From NCBI RefSeq assembly GCF_007748115.1, contig NZ_CP036289.1, forward strand, positions 2,728,001-2,792,000: a DNA stretch of 64,000 nt, given 5' to 3'. This document shows positions 33,695 to 42,500 of this stretch, one piece after another (position 1 is the first letter of the stretch; every line of letters starts with the position of its first letter). Origin of the DNA: Bremerella volcania (GTDB taxonomy: Bacteria > Planctomycetota > Planctomycetia > Pirellulales > Pirellulaceae). The notes beneath the pieces are model-generated. The model searched no databases, was not told the origin of the DNA, and saw only the letters and a program-made list of their open reading frames with translations. The position numbers were made by a program, and so were the translations under genes.

Positions 33695-33708
33695 GGAACT
33701 GATCTCCG

Positions 33709-34671
33709 TTAACGATAAAAGTCTTCCAATGCGGTATCCGTATCCCGGTCCGCCCAACATTTCATAATGAATTCGTATTGCTTTCGAGCTTGGGGGAACG
33801 ATCTCTTTTCCCACCACGCTGCAGGACGCTTTGTGTTCCTGCCCTGGCGACGGTAAACGACGTTCAATAAGTTTCCCGCACCATCGATTTCATGGAACAT
33901 CGCTCGCGACTCAATCGACGCCATGAGCGTTGCTACTGCGGAATGTCCACGGTAATTGGGATCGTCCGGATCGGTGCGTTGAGCTTCTTGATAACTGGCT
34001 AGTGAGTCGGTGAAGCGGCGGTTATCCGTCAGGCAATGGCCGCGCAGTGCAAAGAACGCAGCGTTTTCCTGTTCTTCATTCATATTGCGTAACAGGTAGG
34101 TTGCTTGAGTGTCTTGATGGGTCATTGCTTTAGGCCAACGATGGTAATGCCGATCATCAAGAGCCCGAAAGCCTGGCGATGTTGTCTCAATGTTGAAACG
34201 GTCAGAACAATCTTCCCACCGAACAAAAGTATGGCCAATTGACTTGACCAAGTAGAGAGAATATCCGAGGCAGCGTCCAACAACGGTAAATAGCACGGGA
34301 AGGGAATTGCAGGTGCCTCGCCGTTCGTAAATCACTCCATGCAAAAACAGACGCTGTGAGTCATCGAACAGGGCGTCGTCTTCAAGTGGAATCTCTTTCC
34401 ATGCTTGGTCGTAGCCGATGCCCAGGTCTCTTTGCAAATACGTTGTAAGGCAGAGCATGCGAAAGCGAGCTTCTGTTTCCTCGAATTGTTCCGGGCTGCT
34501 CTGGAAGCGTGGCATCAATCGCCGTGTGAATTTTTCGACTTGATGAGCCCATTCCGCGAGTTCTTCAAGGCACTCATCAATATCAAGCGTCTCGGCTCCC
34601 GGCAATTCAACCGCGCAACTGAGATTTCGCTTGGCCAGTGAAAGTCCATGCTGAAGAGCTTGAGCGTCCAT
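33709..34671 (-). CDS. SirB1/transglutaminase-like protein
   Basis: A 320-residue protein of the SirB1-like transglutaminase-fold group. Features are ETLDIDECLEELAEWA, LGIGYDQAWKEIP and the cysteine motif YERRGTCNSLPVLF with the presumptive nucleophile. The second-site histidine is in SIGHTFVRW and Asp/Asn follow in DRFNIETT. The C-terminal 100 residues look TPR-like (LRGHCLTDNRRFTDSLASYQEAQ). The catalytic Cys-His pair is present, but SirB1-like proteins have no established reaction. The RHS fragment begins only 15 bases after this gene's stop. An upstream region of about 150 bases separates it from tsaE. Confidence 0.78.
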   Translation of the reverse strand: MDAQALQHGLSLAKRNLSCAVELPGAETLDIDECLEELAEWAHQVEKFTRRLMPRFQSSPEQFEETEARFRMLCLTTYLQRDLGIGYDQAWKEIPLEDDALFDDSQRLFLHGVIYERRGTCNSLPVLFTVVGRCLGYSLYLVKSIGHTFVRWEDCSDRFNIETTSPGFRALDDRHYHRWPKAMTHQDTQATYLLRNMNEEQENAAFFALRGHCLTDNRRFTDSLASYQEAQRTDPDDPNYRGHSAVATLMASIESRAMFHEIDGAGNLLNVVYRRQGRNTKRPAAWWEKRSFPQARKQYEFIMKCWADRDTDTALEDFYR

Positions 34672-34818
34672 GGTATACGTCGATTATCCTGATGAGATCC
34701 CCTGTAGGGCTAGTGACTGCCCCCTGGTACACGCTTTGATAACCGGATGGAGGGGGAATTGCAACCAATTTGGTCGTATTTGCCGATAAGAAGTAGGATC
34801 AATCAAACTCAGATAAGC

Positions 34819-35289
34819 CTACAAGGCATCCTTCACCAACAGCGGCACGTTCTCCAAGTCCGCCCCCACTGAAGAAATGGTAAACTGCCTGCAAGTCTCC
34901 CCCAGCACTTCGATGTCGATCCGCAAATAATCGTGCGGCAGGCAGTTCTCGACGCGGTCGGCCCATTCCAAGAGCGTGATCCCGTCGGAGTCAAAATATT
35001 CTTCGGGGCCTAGTTCCAGGAACTCGTCGTCGTCTTTGATGCGGTAGACGTCGAAGTGGTAGAGCGTCTTGCCGCCGAAGTATCGCTGCATGATGACGAA
35101 CGTGGGGCTGATGACGTCTTCGGCCGGGATGCCCAACTTATCGGCCATCGCTTTGACCAGCCGCGTCTTACCGGCGCCCAGCGTGCCGTTGAGGGCCACG
35201 ACGGTCCCTGGCGGGATGGCATCGGCCAGGATGCTTCCGAGCTTCTTGGTGTCGTCTTCGCTGGTGGCTTCCCAGGTGATGGTGCTCAT
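34819..35289 (-). CDS. tsaE: TsaE, tRNA threonylcarbamoyladenosine biosynthesis ATPase
   Basis: A 156-residue P-loop ATPase. Walker A is LNGTLGAGKTRLVKAM (about residues 34-49); further family features are ISPTFVIMQRY, LYHFDVYRIKDDDEF, and LLEWADRVENCLP. The length is standard for TsaE. With TsaB and TsaD it drives the cycle that adds the threonylcarbamoyl group to A37 of tRNAs reading ANN codons. thiL ends 14 bases upstream on the same strand, so the two are probably one transcript with thiL first. A thiL-tsaE pairing occurs in several bacteria; the two have no known shared function. Confidence 0.94.
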   Translation of the reverse strand: MSTITWEATSEDDTKKLGSILADAIPPGTVVALNGTLGAGKTRLVKAMADKLGIPAEDVISPTFVIMQRYFGGKTLYHFDVYRIKDDDEFLELGPEEYFDSDGITLLEWADRVENCLPHDYLRIDIEVLGETCRQFTISSVGADLENVPLLVKDAL

Positions 35290-35303
35290 GGCGGCTTGCT
35301 AAT

Positions 35304-36221
35304 TTACTGGTGCGAAAAACCTTCCGGCTTGAGCGGCTGTCGCTGGCCTGTTGCGTCCAGCATGGTCAGCTCGGTGCCTGATTGAATGGTTCCTATTTTT
35401 GTCACTGGGGTCGACTCCGTCCATTGGGCTTCCAGGCGATTGGCTTCGCCTGAGGGGACGGTGAAGAGAAGCTCGAAGTCCTCGCCGTCGTTCAACGCAT
35501 GCCACCAGGCAGGCTTGCCGGTCGACTGGCTCATTTGCCGGGCCGCGTCCGAAATGGGAAGCGTGCGTACGTCGATCTCGGCCCCGACATGGCTTCGCTC
35601 GCAGAGCCGTGGCAGGTCGATCGAGATGCCGTCGCTGACGTCCATGCCTGCGGTCAAACCGCAAATCTCACGCAGCCGGATCGCCTCACGCACGCGCGGA
35701 TGGAAGTCGATGTGACCTCCCAGGATGCTACCACCAAGCCTGCCGGTCACGTAAATCGCATCCCCTGGCTGAGCCCCTTCGCGCAGCAGCGGTTTCTCGA
35801 AAGGGCAGCGACCCAGCACGGTCACGCTGACGGCGACCTTGCCGGGCCAGGTGTTCGTGTCGCCGCCGAGGATAGGGCAGCCGTACGTCTGGCCTAGCTG
35901 TGCGGCTCCCTCGTAGATGCCCTTGGCCAGGGCAAGCGAGGCGTCCCCATTGGGAAGAAGCAGCGTCAGGAACGCTCCTACCGGCTCGCAGGCCATTGCA
36001 GCGATGTCGCTGAGGTTGATCGCCAGGGCCTTGCGGCCGATCTGCTGCGGGGTGACGTCGGCCAGGTGGAAGTCGGTTTCGTCCGAGATCAAATCGGTGC
36101 AGACGACCAGCTTCTGATCGGCCTGCCATGAGAGCACGGCCGCGTCGTCACCGATGCCAATGTGATTGGACGCGAGGGATTGCTTCTGAGCGGCGAGGTA
36201 TTTGAGGAACGCTTGTTCCAC
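35304..36221 (-). CDS. thiL: ThiL, thiamine-monophosphate kinase
   Basis: A 305-residue enzyme of the PurM/ThiL fold. IGIGDDAAVLSW (about residues 21-32), TDLISDETDFHL, ALAINLSDIAAMACEP, GGDTNTWPGKVAVSVTVLG, and TAGMDVSDGISIDLPRLCE with the metal-binding aspartates are all conserved, as is ALNDGEDFELLFTV. It phosphorylates thiamine monophosphate to thiamine diphosphate with ATP. The length and start at 36221 are typical. A family B repeat lies a short distance upstream. I see no TPP riboswitch (THI box) in the leader. Confidence 0.95.
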   Translation of the reverse strand: MEQAFLKYLAAQKQSLASNHIGIGDDAAVLSWQADQKLVVCTDLISDETDFHLADVTPQQIGRKALAINLSDIAAMACEPVGAFLTLLLPNGDASLALAKGIYEGAAQLGQTYGCPILGGDTNTWPGKVAVSVTVLGRCPFEKPLLREGAQPGDAIYVTGRLGGSILGGHIDFHPRVREAIRLREICGLTAGMDVSDGISIDLPRLCERSHVGAEIDVRTLPISDAARQMSQSTGKPAWWHALNDGEDFELLFTVPSGEANRLEAQWTESTPVTKIGTIQSGTELTMLDATGQRQPLKPEGFSHQ

Positions 36222-36313
36222 GAGCGGAGACTTTCACAGGAGGTGCTTGGCTTGCCTGTGAATTATAGGCGAGAAGGACTGCTCGTCGTAGGTAAGTGAT
36301 GGGAAGCGAGTAC

Positions 36314-36368
36314 CTGGTTTGCCCCTCACCCTAACCCTCTCCCCGGAGGGGCGAGGGGACAAGATTTT
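36314..36368. repeat. Family B dispersed repeat (copy 3)
   Basis: GCCCCTCACCCTAACCCTCT then CCCCGGAGGGGCGAGGGGAC. It forms a short hairpin around GGAGGGGC. It lies in the ~200-base gap between thiL and the HtrA gene. Confidence 0.8.
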
Positions 36369-36419
36369 TGTTTCCAGCTAAGGGTGGCAGCGAGTCACCT
36401 TTGTCGCAGCAAGTCAGTC

Positions 36420-37787
36420 TTATCGCTGCGTGATTTGCTGGGTGGCGGCCAGGCTGATGTCGCCGTAGAGGGTGTCGCGTTCTCGCAGGATGTAGAAGCG
36501 AATCGCACCGCGGGTCGTGACCGACTTGTTTTTCAGGATGTAGTCGAGGTTCTCGTACGAGATCGTTTCCCAATCGTGCATGCCGACCAGGATGTCGCCG
36601 ATCTGGATCCCTTCGAGTTCGGCGGGGCTGCCAGCTCGCACGGCGGTAACCTGCAGGCCGCCGCGGTATCGGCTGGAAAGCTGAGCGAAGTCATTCTCAG
36701 GCATCGGTTTGACCCGGACGCCCATCGTTCGCCAGGCCAGGTCGGAAACGTTGGTCGCTCCGCTGACGCTCTTGGTGACGATGGCCAACTGCTTGCCGGT
36801 TTCGCCAGCACGGTCGACTTCCAGGGTCACTTCTTCGTTGAGCGTGCGATTGAGCAAAGCGAGTTCGACGTCGAGCTGACGTTCGATCTTTTGCTCGCCG
36901 ATCTTGGTCAGCGTGTCGCCGATGCGGAGGCCGGCTGCGTCCGCTGGGCTGTCTTTTTCAACGCCGGTGATCTTGAAGGTGGGGGTGTCCCCTTCCCACA
37001 TCGTCTTGCCGCGGATGCCGTGCGATTGATCGCTCATGCGTTCGGTCGACATCATGCGGGAAGCGATTTCCATCACGTTGTCGACAGGAATCGCAAAGCC
37101 AATGCCTTGGGCACCGACGCGAACGGCAACGTTGATGCCGATCATCTGACCGTCGATGTTCAACAGTGGGCCGCCGGAGTTGCCGGGGTTGATGCTGGCA
37201 TCGGTTTGAATCAGGTCGTCGTACTTCTGGTTCTCGGTGACCTGAACGCTACGGTGCAGAGCACTGATGATGCCGCGAGTGACCGAGTTTTCGTATCCGT
37301 AGGCATTGCCGACTGCAATGACCGTTTCACCAGGCATCAGGTCGGTCGACTTGCCAATATTGATGCAAGGAAGCTCTTTGGAAGCATCGACCTTAATAAC
37401 GGCCAGGTCGGTCGTCAGGTCGTGAGCGATCAGGCGGGCAATGAGCGTTTCGCCATTGTTGAATGTAACTTGAATGCGTCGGACGCCGTCAACGACGTGG
37501 TGGTTGGTGACGATGAAGCCGCGGCGATCGATGATCACGCCGGTACCCATGCCGTTGACTTGACGGGGCGTATCGCCGCCGACGGCACTGACGGTGGATA
37601 CCGTCTTATGTCCGTGGATGTTGACGATTGCGTCTTTGGCCCCTTGAACCGCTTTGACGATTGGGGTCATGCGGAGTTCAGTGGCTTGAGCGAATGGGCC
37701 GGAGAAGACCGGTGAATAGCACACCATTGTCGCAAGCAATAGCCAGCAAAGACGAACGGCGAGGATATTCAAGGAGGGTGAACGCAT
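36420..37787 (-). CDS. HtrA/Deg-type serine protease with two PDZ domains
   Basis: A 455-residue exported protease. A signal peptide occupies about residues 10-35. The trypsin-like domain has the full triad: His97 (TNHHVVD), Asp127 (TTDLAV) and Ser204 (PGNSGGPL). Two PDZ domains follow: about residues 265-350 (VEKDSPADAAGLRIGD) and 355-440 (VRAGSPAELEGIQIGDIL). It should degrade or refold damaged exported proteins in the periplasm-like space. The assignment to DegP, DegQ or DegS cannot be made here. ATG 37787 starts directly at the signal peptide (AAGGAGGG follows on the plus strand, which is CCCTCCTT in the gene direction and not a Shine-Dalgarno). Confidence 0.92.
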   Translation of the reverse strand: MRSPSLNILAVRLCWLLLATMVCYSPVFSGPFAQATELRMTPIVKAVQGAKDAIVNIHGHKTVSTVSAVGGDTPRQVNGMGTGVIIDRRGFIVTNHHVVDGVRRIQVTFNNGETLIARLIAHDLTTDLAVIKVDASKELPCINIGKSTDLMPGETVIAVGNAYGYENSVTRGIISALHRSVQVTENQKYDDLIQTDASINPGNSGGPLLNIDGQMIGINVAVRVGAQGIGFAIPVDNVMEIASRMMSTERMSDQSHGIRGKTMWEGDTPTFKITGVEKDSPADAAGLRIGDTLTKIGEQKIERQLDVELALLNRTLNEEVTLEVDRAGETGKQLAIVTKSVSGATNVSDLAWRTMGVRVKPMPENDFAQLSSRYRGGLQVTAVRAGSPAELEGIQIGDILVGMHDWETISYENLDYILKNKSVTTRGAIRFYILRERDTLYGDISLAATQQITQR

Positions 37788-38128
37788 AGATCTCTCGTCT
37801 TTCGGCAACCCGGAGCGTCTTCAGTACCTACATATTGATAGCACCGCAGCTCCGATCGTTGCTTGTGACTGGCGGAGAGATGGATCAGCGGGCCGAAAGG
37901 TGTCATCGGAACAGACGGCTCGGTTGCTTCATCCCTCTCGGGTTGGGCCGTAGAGTCAACCTAAATTGCCAGTAAGATCTTCGTTCATGCGCTAACTATG
38001 CGGTTTACGCGAAGATTCACAGCAAGCACAGAACAAGTCGTATCGACATAGGTGAATGGGACGAGCGAGCCGTCGAAGAGAATGGGCCGCCATGAACCAT
38101 ACCGCCATGCATGCAGCCTGCCGCCGCG
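37788..38128. other. Intergenic region, nothing recognised
   Basis: About 340 bases between the start of the HtrA gene and the end of the lipoprotein gene. I see no credible ORF, RNA gene or copy of either repeat family. It must hold the HtrA promoter and the 3' end of the upstream transcript. Confidence 0.5.
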
Positions 38129-38689
38129 TTACTTGGGAGAGACCGCTTTCCAGCCGTCGGCGATCGGACGGACGGGGCCTTCGAGCGAAATAGGGCGCGC
38201 GATGCGAAGCTCGTCGTCCAGCGGTTGCGGGACGCCTGCTTCCTGGTCAAGCGTGTCTGGCTCGATGTCGGTCGGTGGCGGCACCGGGATCGGCTTGCCT
38301 ACCTTGGTCGGCAGCGGACGTGGGATGTCGTCGTAGTGAATGACCGGTTGAGCGAAGACAGGACGCGTGGGGACCGGATGAAACCTCGAGTGAGGCGGTA
38401 TCACGGGGGGCACCGAAGGAGTACGCTCGCGGCCGTGCAGCCAGGCCTTCCAGCGATGATGGAAGTTGAAGCCAGCCACGAAGTCCGGAGGACAGGCATC
38501 TGCCGTAATGGATGGCGGCTCCGCTGGCAGAGCTGCTAGCGTCGGCTGTTCTTCAGCAAACGTGGTATCGCAGGCAATGGGAGCGGCTTCGGTAGGGAGC
38601 TGCATATCTTCGTAACGCATCGAAACGCAACCGCTTTCCAGCAGCAGCGCGAGCGTCACGATGAAAGCAACTTTCCAATCCAACCGCAT
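38129..38689 (-). CDS. Proline-rich predicted lipoprotein
   Basis: A 186-residue protein. A hydrophobic N-terminus (VAFIVTLALLLESGC) ends in a lipobox-like LESGC, so it is a likely lipoprotein anchored through Cys21. The mature part is proline-rich (PLPTKVGKPIPVPPPTD and VPPVIPPHSRFHPVP) without recognised domains; FNFHHRWKAWLHGRE is the only distinctive globular-looking segment. ATG 38689 is chosen because it begins at the signal sequence; the longer frame to 38824 adds 45 unrelated residues. The function is unknown. It lies downstream of the exported protein at 38841 on the same strand. Confidence 0.7.
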   Translation of the reverse strand: MRLDWKVAFIVTLALLLESGCVSMRYEDMQLPTEAAPIACDTTFAEEQPTLAALPAEPPSITADACPPDFVAGFNFHHRWKAWLHGRERTPSVPPVIPPHSRFHPVPTRPVFAQPVIHYDDIPRPLPTKVGKPIPVPPPTDIEPDTLDQEAGVPQPLDDELRIARPISLEGPVRPIADGWKAVSPK

Positions 38690-38840
38690 TGCCAAAGCAC
38701 CCTGTTGGCAGATAGCACTGATGAACGCACCCCTACCATCCAGGAGCACACTCTCAAGTATCGGTGCTTGCGAGTGGAATCTTTTGCGTAATCGGCAAAC
38801 TTTACCAGCCGGTGCTTGATGCACTGGGTCAAATGCCAGC

Positions 38841-39506
38841 CTACTTAGTGAGATTCTTAACGCGGCCGAACAGTTGCTTGACTTCGTTGGGGTCCATGAA
38901 TCGTTGCCACACAGTCGTTTTCCACTGCTTGCCGGGGTCGACGTCCGCTTCCTTGGCGAACTCCTCGTAGTCTTCCGTCTTCACGTAGCGTAGGTAGATG
39001 AAGTGCTGGCTGATTTCTCTTCCTTTTTCATCGGCAACCGTAATATCAATCAATTGGCCAGCGTCATCGTCGCTATCCACTTCCGTGGTGGTGGCGGTAA
39101 TGCTGGCCGTTTCAGGAAGTGCCATGTCTTCGTTCCGCTCGACGACAAATCCTTCAAACCAGTAGGATCGTTCTCCTCCATCGGGAGCTTGATCGATCTC
39201 GAGCGTGATCTCTTCCTGCCGGCTGCTTCCTGGATCTAACCACAAAGCTTTTTCCCAGCCAAGTATCCACGGTTCTTCTCCGAGGTTCTCGATTACCGAA
39301 CGTCGCATTTGGGCGACGGAGAGGATGCGTTTCTCTTTCGCTGCTTTGGCCGTGATCGTCCAGGTATATTCGACGGTCGAACCATCCCGTCCGCCTGGGC
39401 GGGATCGAACGACGCACGTACTGGAGATTGAGGGGACGTTCTCTTCTTCCGCCATGGTGACCAGCGGCGTGACGAGCATCATCAGTGCGGCAAGATAAGT
39501 TTTCAT
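38841..39506 (-). CDS. Exported hypothetical protein
   Basis: A 221-residue protein with a clear signal peptide (MKTYLAALMMLVTPLVTMA). The mature part is beta-rich and acidic: VVRSRPGGRDGSTVEYTWTIT, then WILGWEKALWLDPG, EEITLEIDQAPDGGERSYWFEG and the C-terminal WQRFMDPNEVKQLFGRVKN. I do not recognise a family. ATG 39506 is used because the signal peptide begins there. The end of the kinase gene lies only 50 bases upstream on the same strand, so this protein may be co-transcribed with the kinase and be part of its response; that is inference. Confidence 0.75.
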   Translation of the reverse strand: MKTYLAALMMLVTPLVTMAEEENVPSISSTCVVRSRPGGRDGSTVEYTWTITAKAAKEKRILSVAQMRRSVIENLGEEPWILGWEKALWLDPGSSRQEEITLEIDQAPDGGERSYWFEGFVVERNEDMALPETASITATTTEVDSDDDAGQLIDITVADEKGREISQHFIYLRYVKTEDYEEFAKEADVDPGKQWKTTVWQRFMDPNEVKQLFGRVKNLTK

Positions 39507-39556
39507 CGTTTTGCTTTCGGTTGGCGACTTGGTGGGGATGAACATAGTCCCTCGGT

Positions 39557-42500
39557 TTATTGCGCTTTCAATGCTTCGGCGTCGACTTCTTCCTGGGCGG
39601 GAGATGGATGAGGCTCCTTGGTGGAAACATTCGATTCTTCATCCAGCGTCGATGACTCTTGCGGCGATTCACCGGCAAGGAGTCGGCGAAGTTCGTCTTG
39701 GGTAATTGGTTTTGTAGGCGGATACGTTTCTTCGGGTTTCATATAGCGGCGACGGTGCCGCGATACCACAACCCGGCACGTTTTGTCGAACGTTTGATAT
39801 ATGTTGACGCGAGTCACGAGTGCTTCGTCTTGCGAGAGTAATGTTGCCTCGGAGAACGTGACCGCCGGACGGCTGGACAAGGAATTGATTAACTCAGAGA
39901 CCGGAGAATCGACCGCCAGATCACCAATTTCGCTACGCGTTCTTTTTTGCAGAAAATCTGCAGGCGTGCGCAAGATATGGGAGTTCTTGTTGACGACCGC
40001 TGCGAACAAGGGGTATTTGTCAATGTAATACTGCCGAATCAAGTTGCTTACTTCGGGCACGGATTTACCCGTCTCGACCGAGAAATCTTCAAGGTCTTCG
40101 GCCGCCATATCAGGCAGCGGGGTTAAGGGGGCTCGTTTCGGCTGCGACTCTTTCTGGATTGGTTCGTGACTCTTATCCGCTTGATTAACTCGCTTGAAGA
40201 ACAGAAGCGTCGTGTTGGAAGTTGGCGTCTTATCCAATGGACTTGACGGAAGATACTCGTCATCGGACAGGCTAATTTGGAGGGTATCTCCCTCGATTTC
40301 ATACCCGCCCCGGGTGAGATTCCACTCTTCGTCGATCAGCATGATTTGACCCCAGGGATAGTCAAGATAGAAGTCGGTATCCAGCTTTTCCGTTCCGTCA
40401 TTCCGGATTAGCTTGTTGCCTTGAAATACATAGGTCGTCGGATTGGTTTTCCACTTGGACGCTTCGACAAGACCTTCATGATTCATTTTTTCGGTGAGTT
40501 GCCAGGTGCCCTGGATTAACTGATGATCGGAGTACTCCGGCGGAACCTCTCTGAAAGTCATCAGCGTCGTTTTCGATTCGGAAGTAGACTCGAATGACGT
40601 GGGACGCTCATCGGTTTCCATGTCTTGGATGCACAAGCGCATCGTGTCTCCTTCGATTTCATAGATGCAGCGTGTCACATCCCCATCGAAAAAGATGAGA
40701 TTGATCTTCTGGGGACCGTCGTCGCTGTCCACCAGGCGATAGCTACGTCTTTCCTTCTCCGTGCCAGCATCGATCACGAGACTATCTTCGTCGAAGATGA
40801 AATATAAGGGCTCGTCTTGTTCTACTTTCACTCCGTCAGCGATACTGGATATCAACTGCCAGGTTTTCTGAATACGCTGGCTATCGAGCTGAAGAGGTGG
40901 ATCCAGAAGCTCGAATCTGGTGAGCGTCGTTCCGGAACCTTTCTTTGATTCGAGCGAAGTGGGACGATCCTTGGCTCCGGGTTTCGCCGAGCAAATCACC
41001 AGTGACTCTCCCTCGACTTCATAGATGCCGCGTTCGACCGTTCCGTCTTCGTGTCGAATATCAATGGTCTTGGGGCTCTTGGTCGCATCCAGGCGAAATT
41101 TCGCGTGATCGATCTCGGATCCGCCGATCAAGTCGACCTCGTATCCGGACACCATGTAGTAGATCACGTCCTTTTCCCAATTCCGGTCGATGGCCTCTCC
41201 ATCGACGAGTTGGGAAGTCACACCCCAATTGCCTTGGATGCGATCGAGATCCGTGACTCTGGGAACGTCGGTAGCAAGAGGTGCTGCCGCCACCGCTGGG
41301 TGAATCCGTTTAAGCATGATGACGACGTCGTTTGCCGAGTTGGGCTGCGAGTCGAAGGCCGCCGGACGCTGCTTGCCAGTTTCAGCGATGCAAATCCTTA
41401 GTGTGTCCCCGTCGAGGTCGTAGATGCCAAGCTTGCTGCGACCGTTCTCCGTGAGATCAATCATCTTAGGAGTGCTCGTCGGATCGAGTTTGTACGTCGA
41501 GACGCTTTTGCGTCCAGCGATCTCCGTGGTGAGTGTTTGCCCATCAATGATGAAGCGGAGATTCGCGAGTAACTCTTGCGGAGCAATTCTGCCGCTATCT
41601 TCCGAATAAGTAACTTGCCAAGTTCCTTGGATGCGATCGAGATCCGATACCAAGTGGGCAGGCTGCTTACGATCATGCTCATGGCTTTTGCTGCTATTCG
41701 CACTGGCTTCTGTTTCACTACCGCTGCGAGTCCACAGACCGTTTGGGGTTCGGACGAGCTTCGTGCCTTGCTCAGGCAGTATGAACTCGACCACGTCCAT
41801 GCGTCCCGCATCGTACTTCAGAGCAAAATCGACCTTGCCGGCGTAGAGATCGGGAGCCTCAAACCAGACGGTTCCCTTGTATCGCTTCGTTTCGGGATCG
41901 ACATCGAGCGTTATCTTGAGGACGTACTCCGGTTGAATGACCGAGACATAGCCGTGAACCTGGCTTGGGGACATCGCCTTGTGAAGCTCCAGCGGTTTGG
42001 GCACGCGACTGGTGAGCATGCGGAAGGCTCGTGGAGCGGGTACATCGCCTGAGTTTGAACGGTCCACAGGAGCCGTCATGATCAGCAACTTCGAGAGGGG
42101 CATGCCTTGAATCGCATCGGTACCCATTCCTTTGCCCGTTTTCTCCCACTGGTCGTTGGGAATCCCTGCCGCGTGGCTGAGGGTGGCCTTCAGTCGATCC
42201 TGGAAGTCCGTAACGCTTTGACCCGACTGGCGAAGCCCTGCCTGCAACTGCGGAGACAAGTGAAGACCACCCTCCGCACTGCCTGGTCGGGGCTCAGGCT
42301 CGCTTGGCGGCGGCGCGATCCATCTTTCGGGAAGGGGCTCTCTCTCAGATCGCGGCCGCATGGCTTGCGTGGTGAAACGGTTCGTTTTCGTGTCTACCAG
42401 GATCAACAGCCCCGGCGATGAGGGATCTTTCCATTTGTGACTCCAACTATTGCCGATGGAAATCATGCTCTCGGTCAGGTCGAACTTGAAGCCGTGAAAC

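Noticed and set aside
33709-33817. N-terminal extension of the RHS fragment to 33817
   Set aside because: Those 41 residues overlap the 3' end of the SirB1-like gene and look like its shadow, so the start was moved to 33694.
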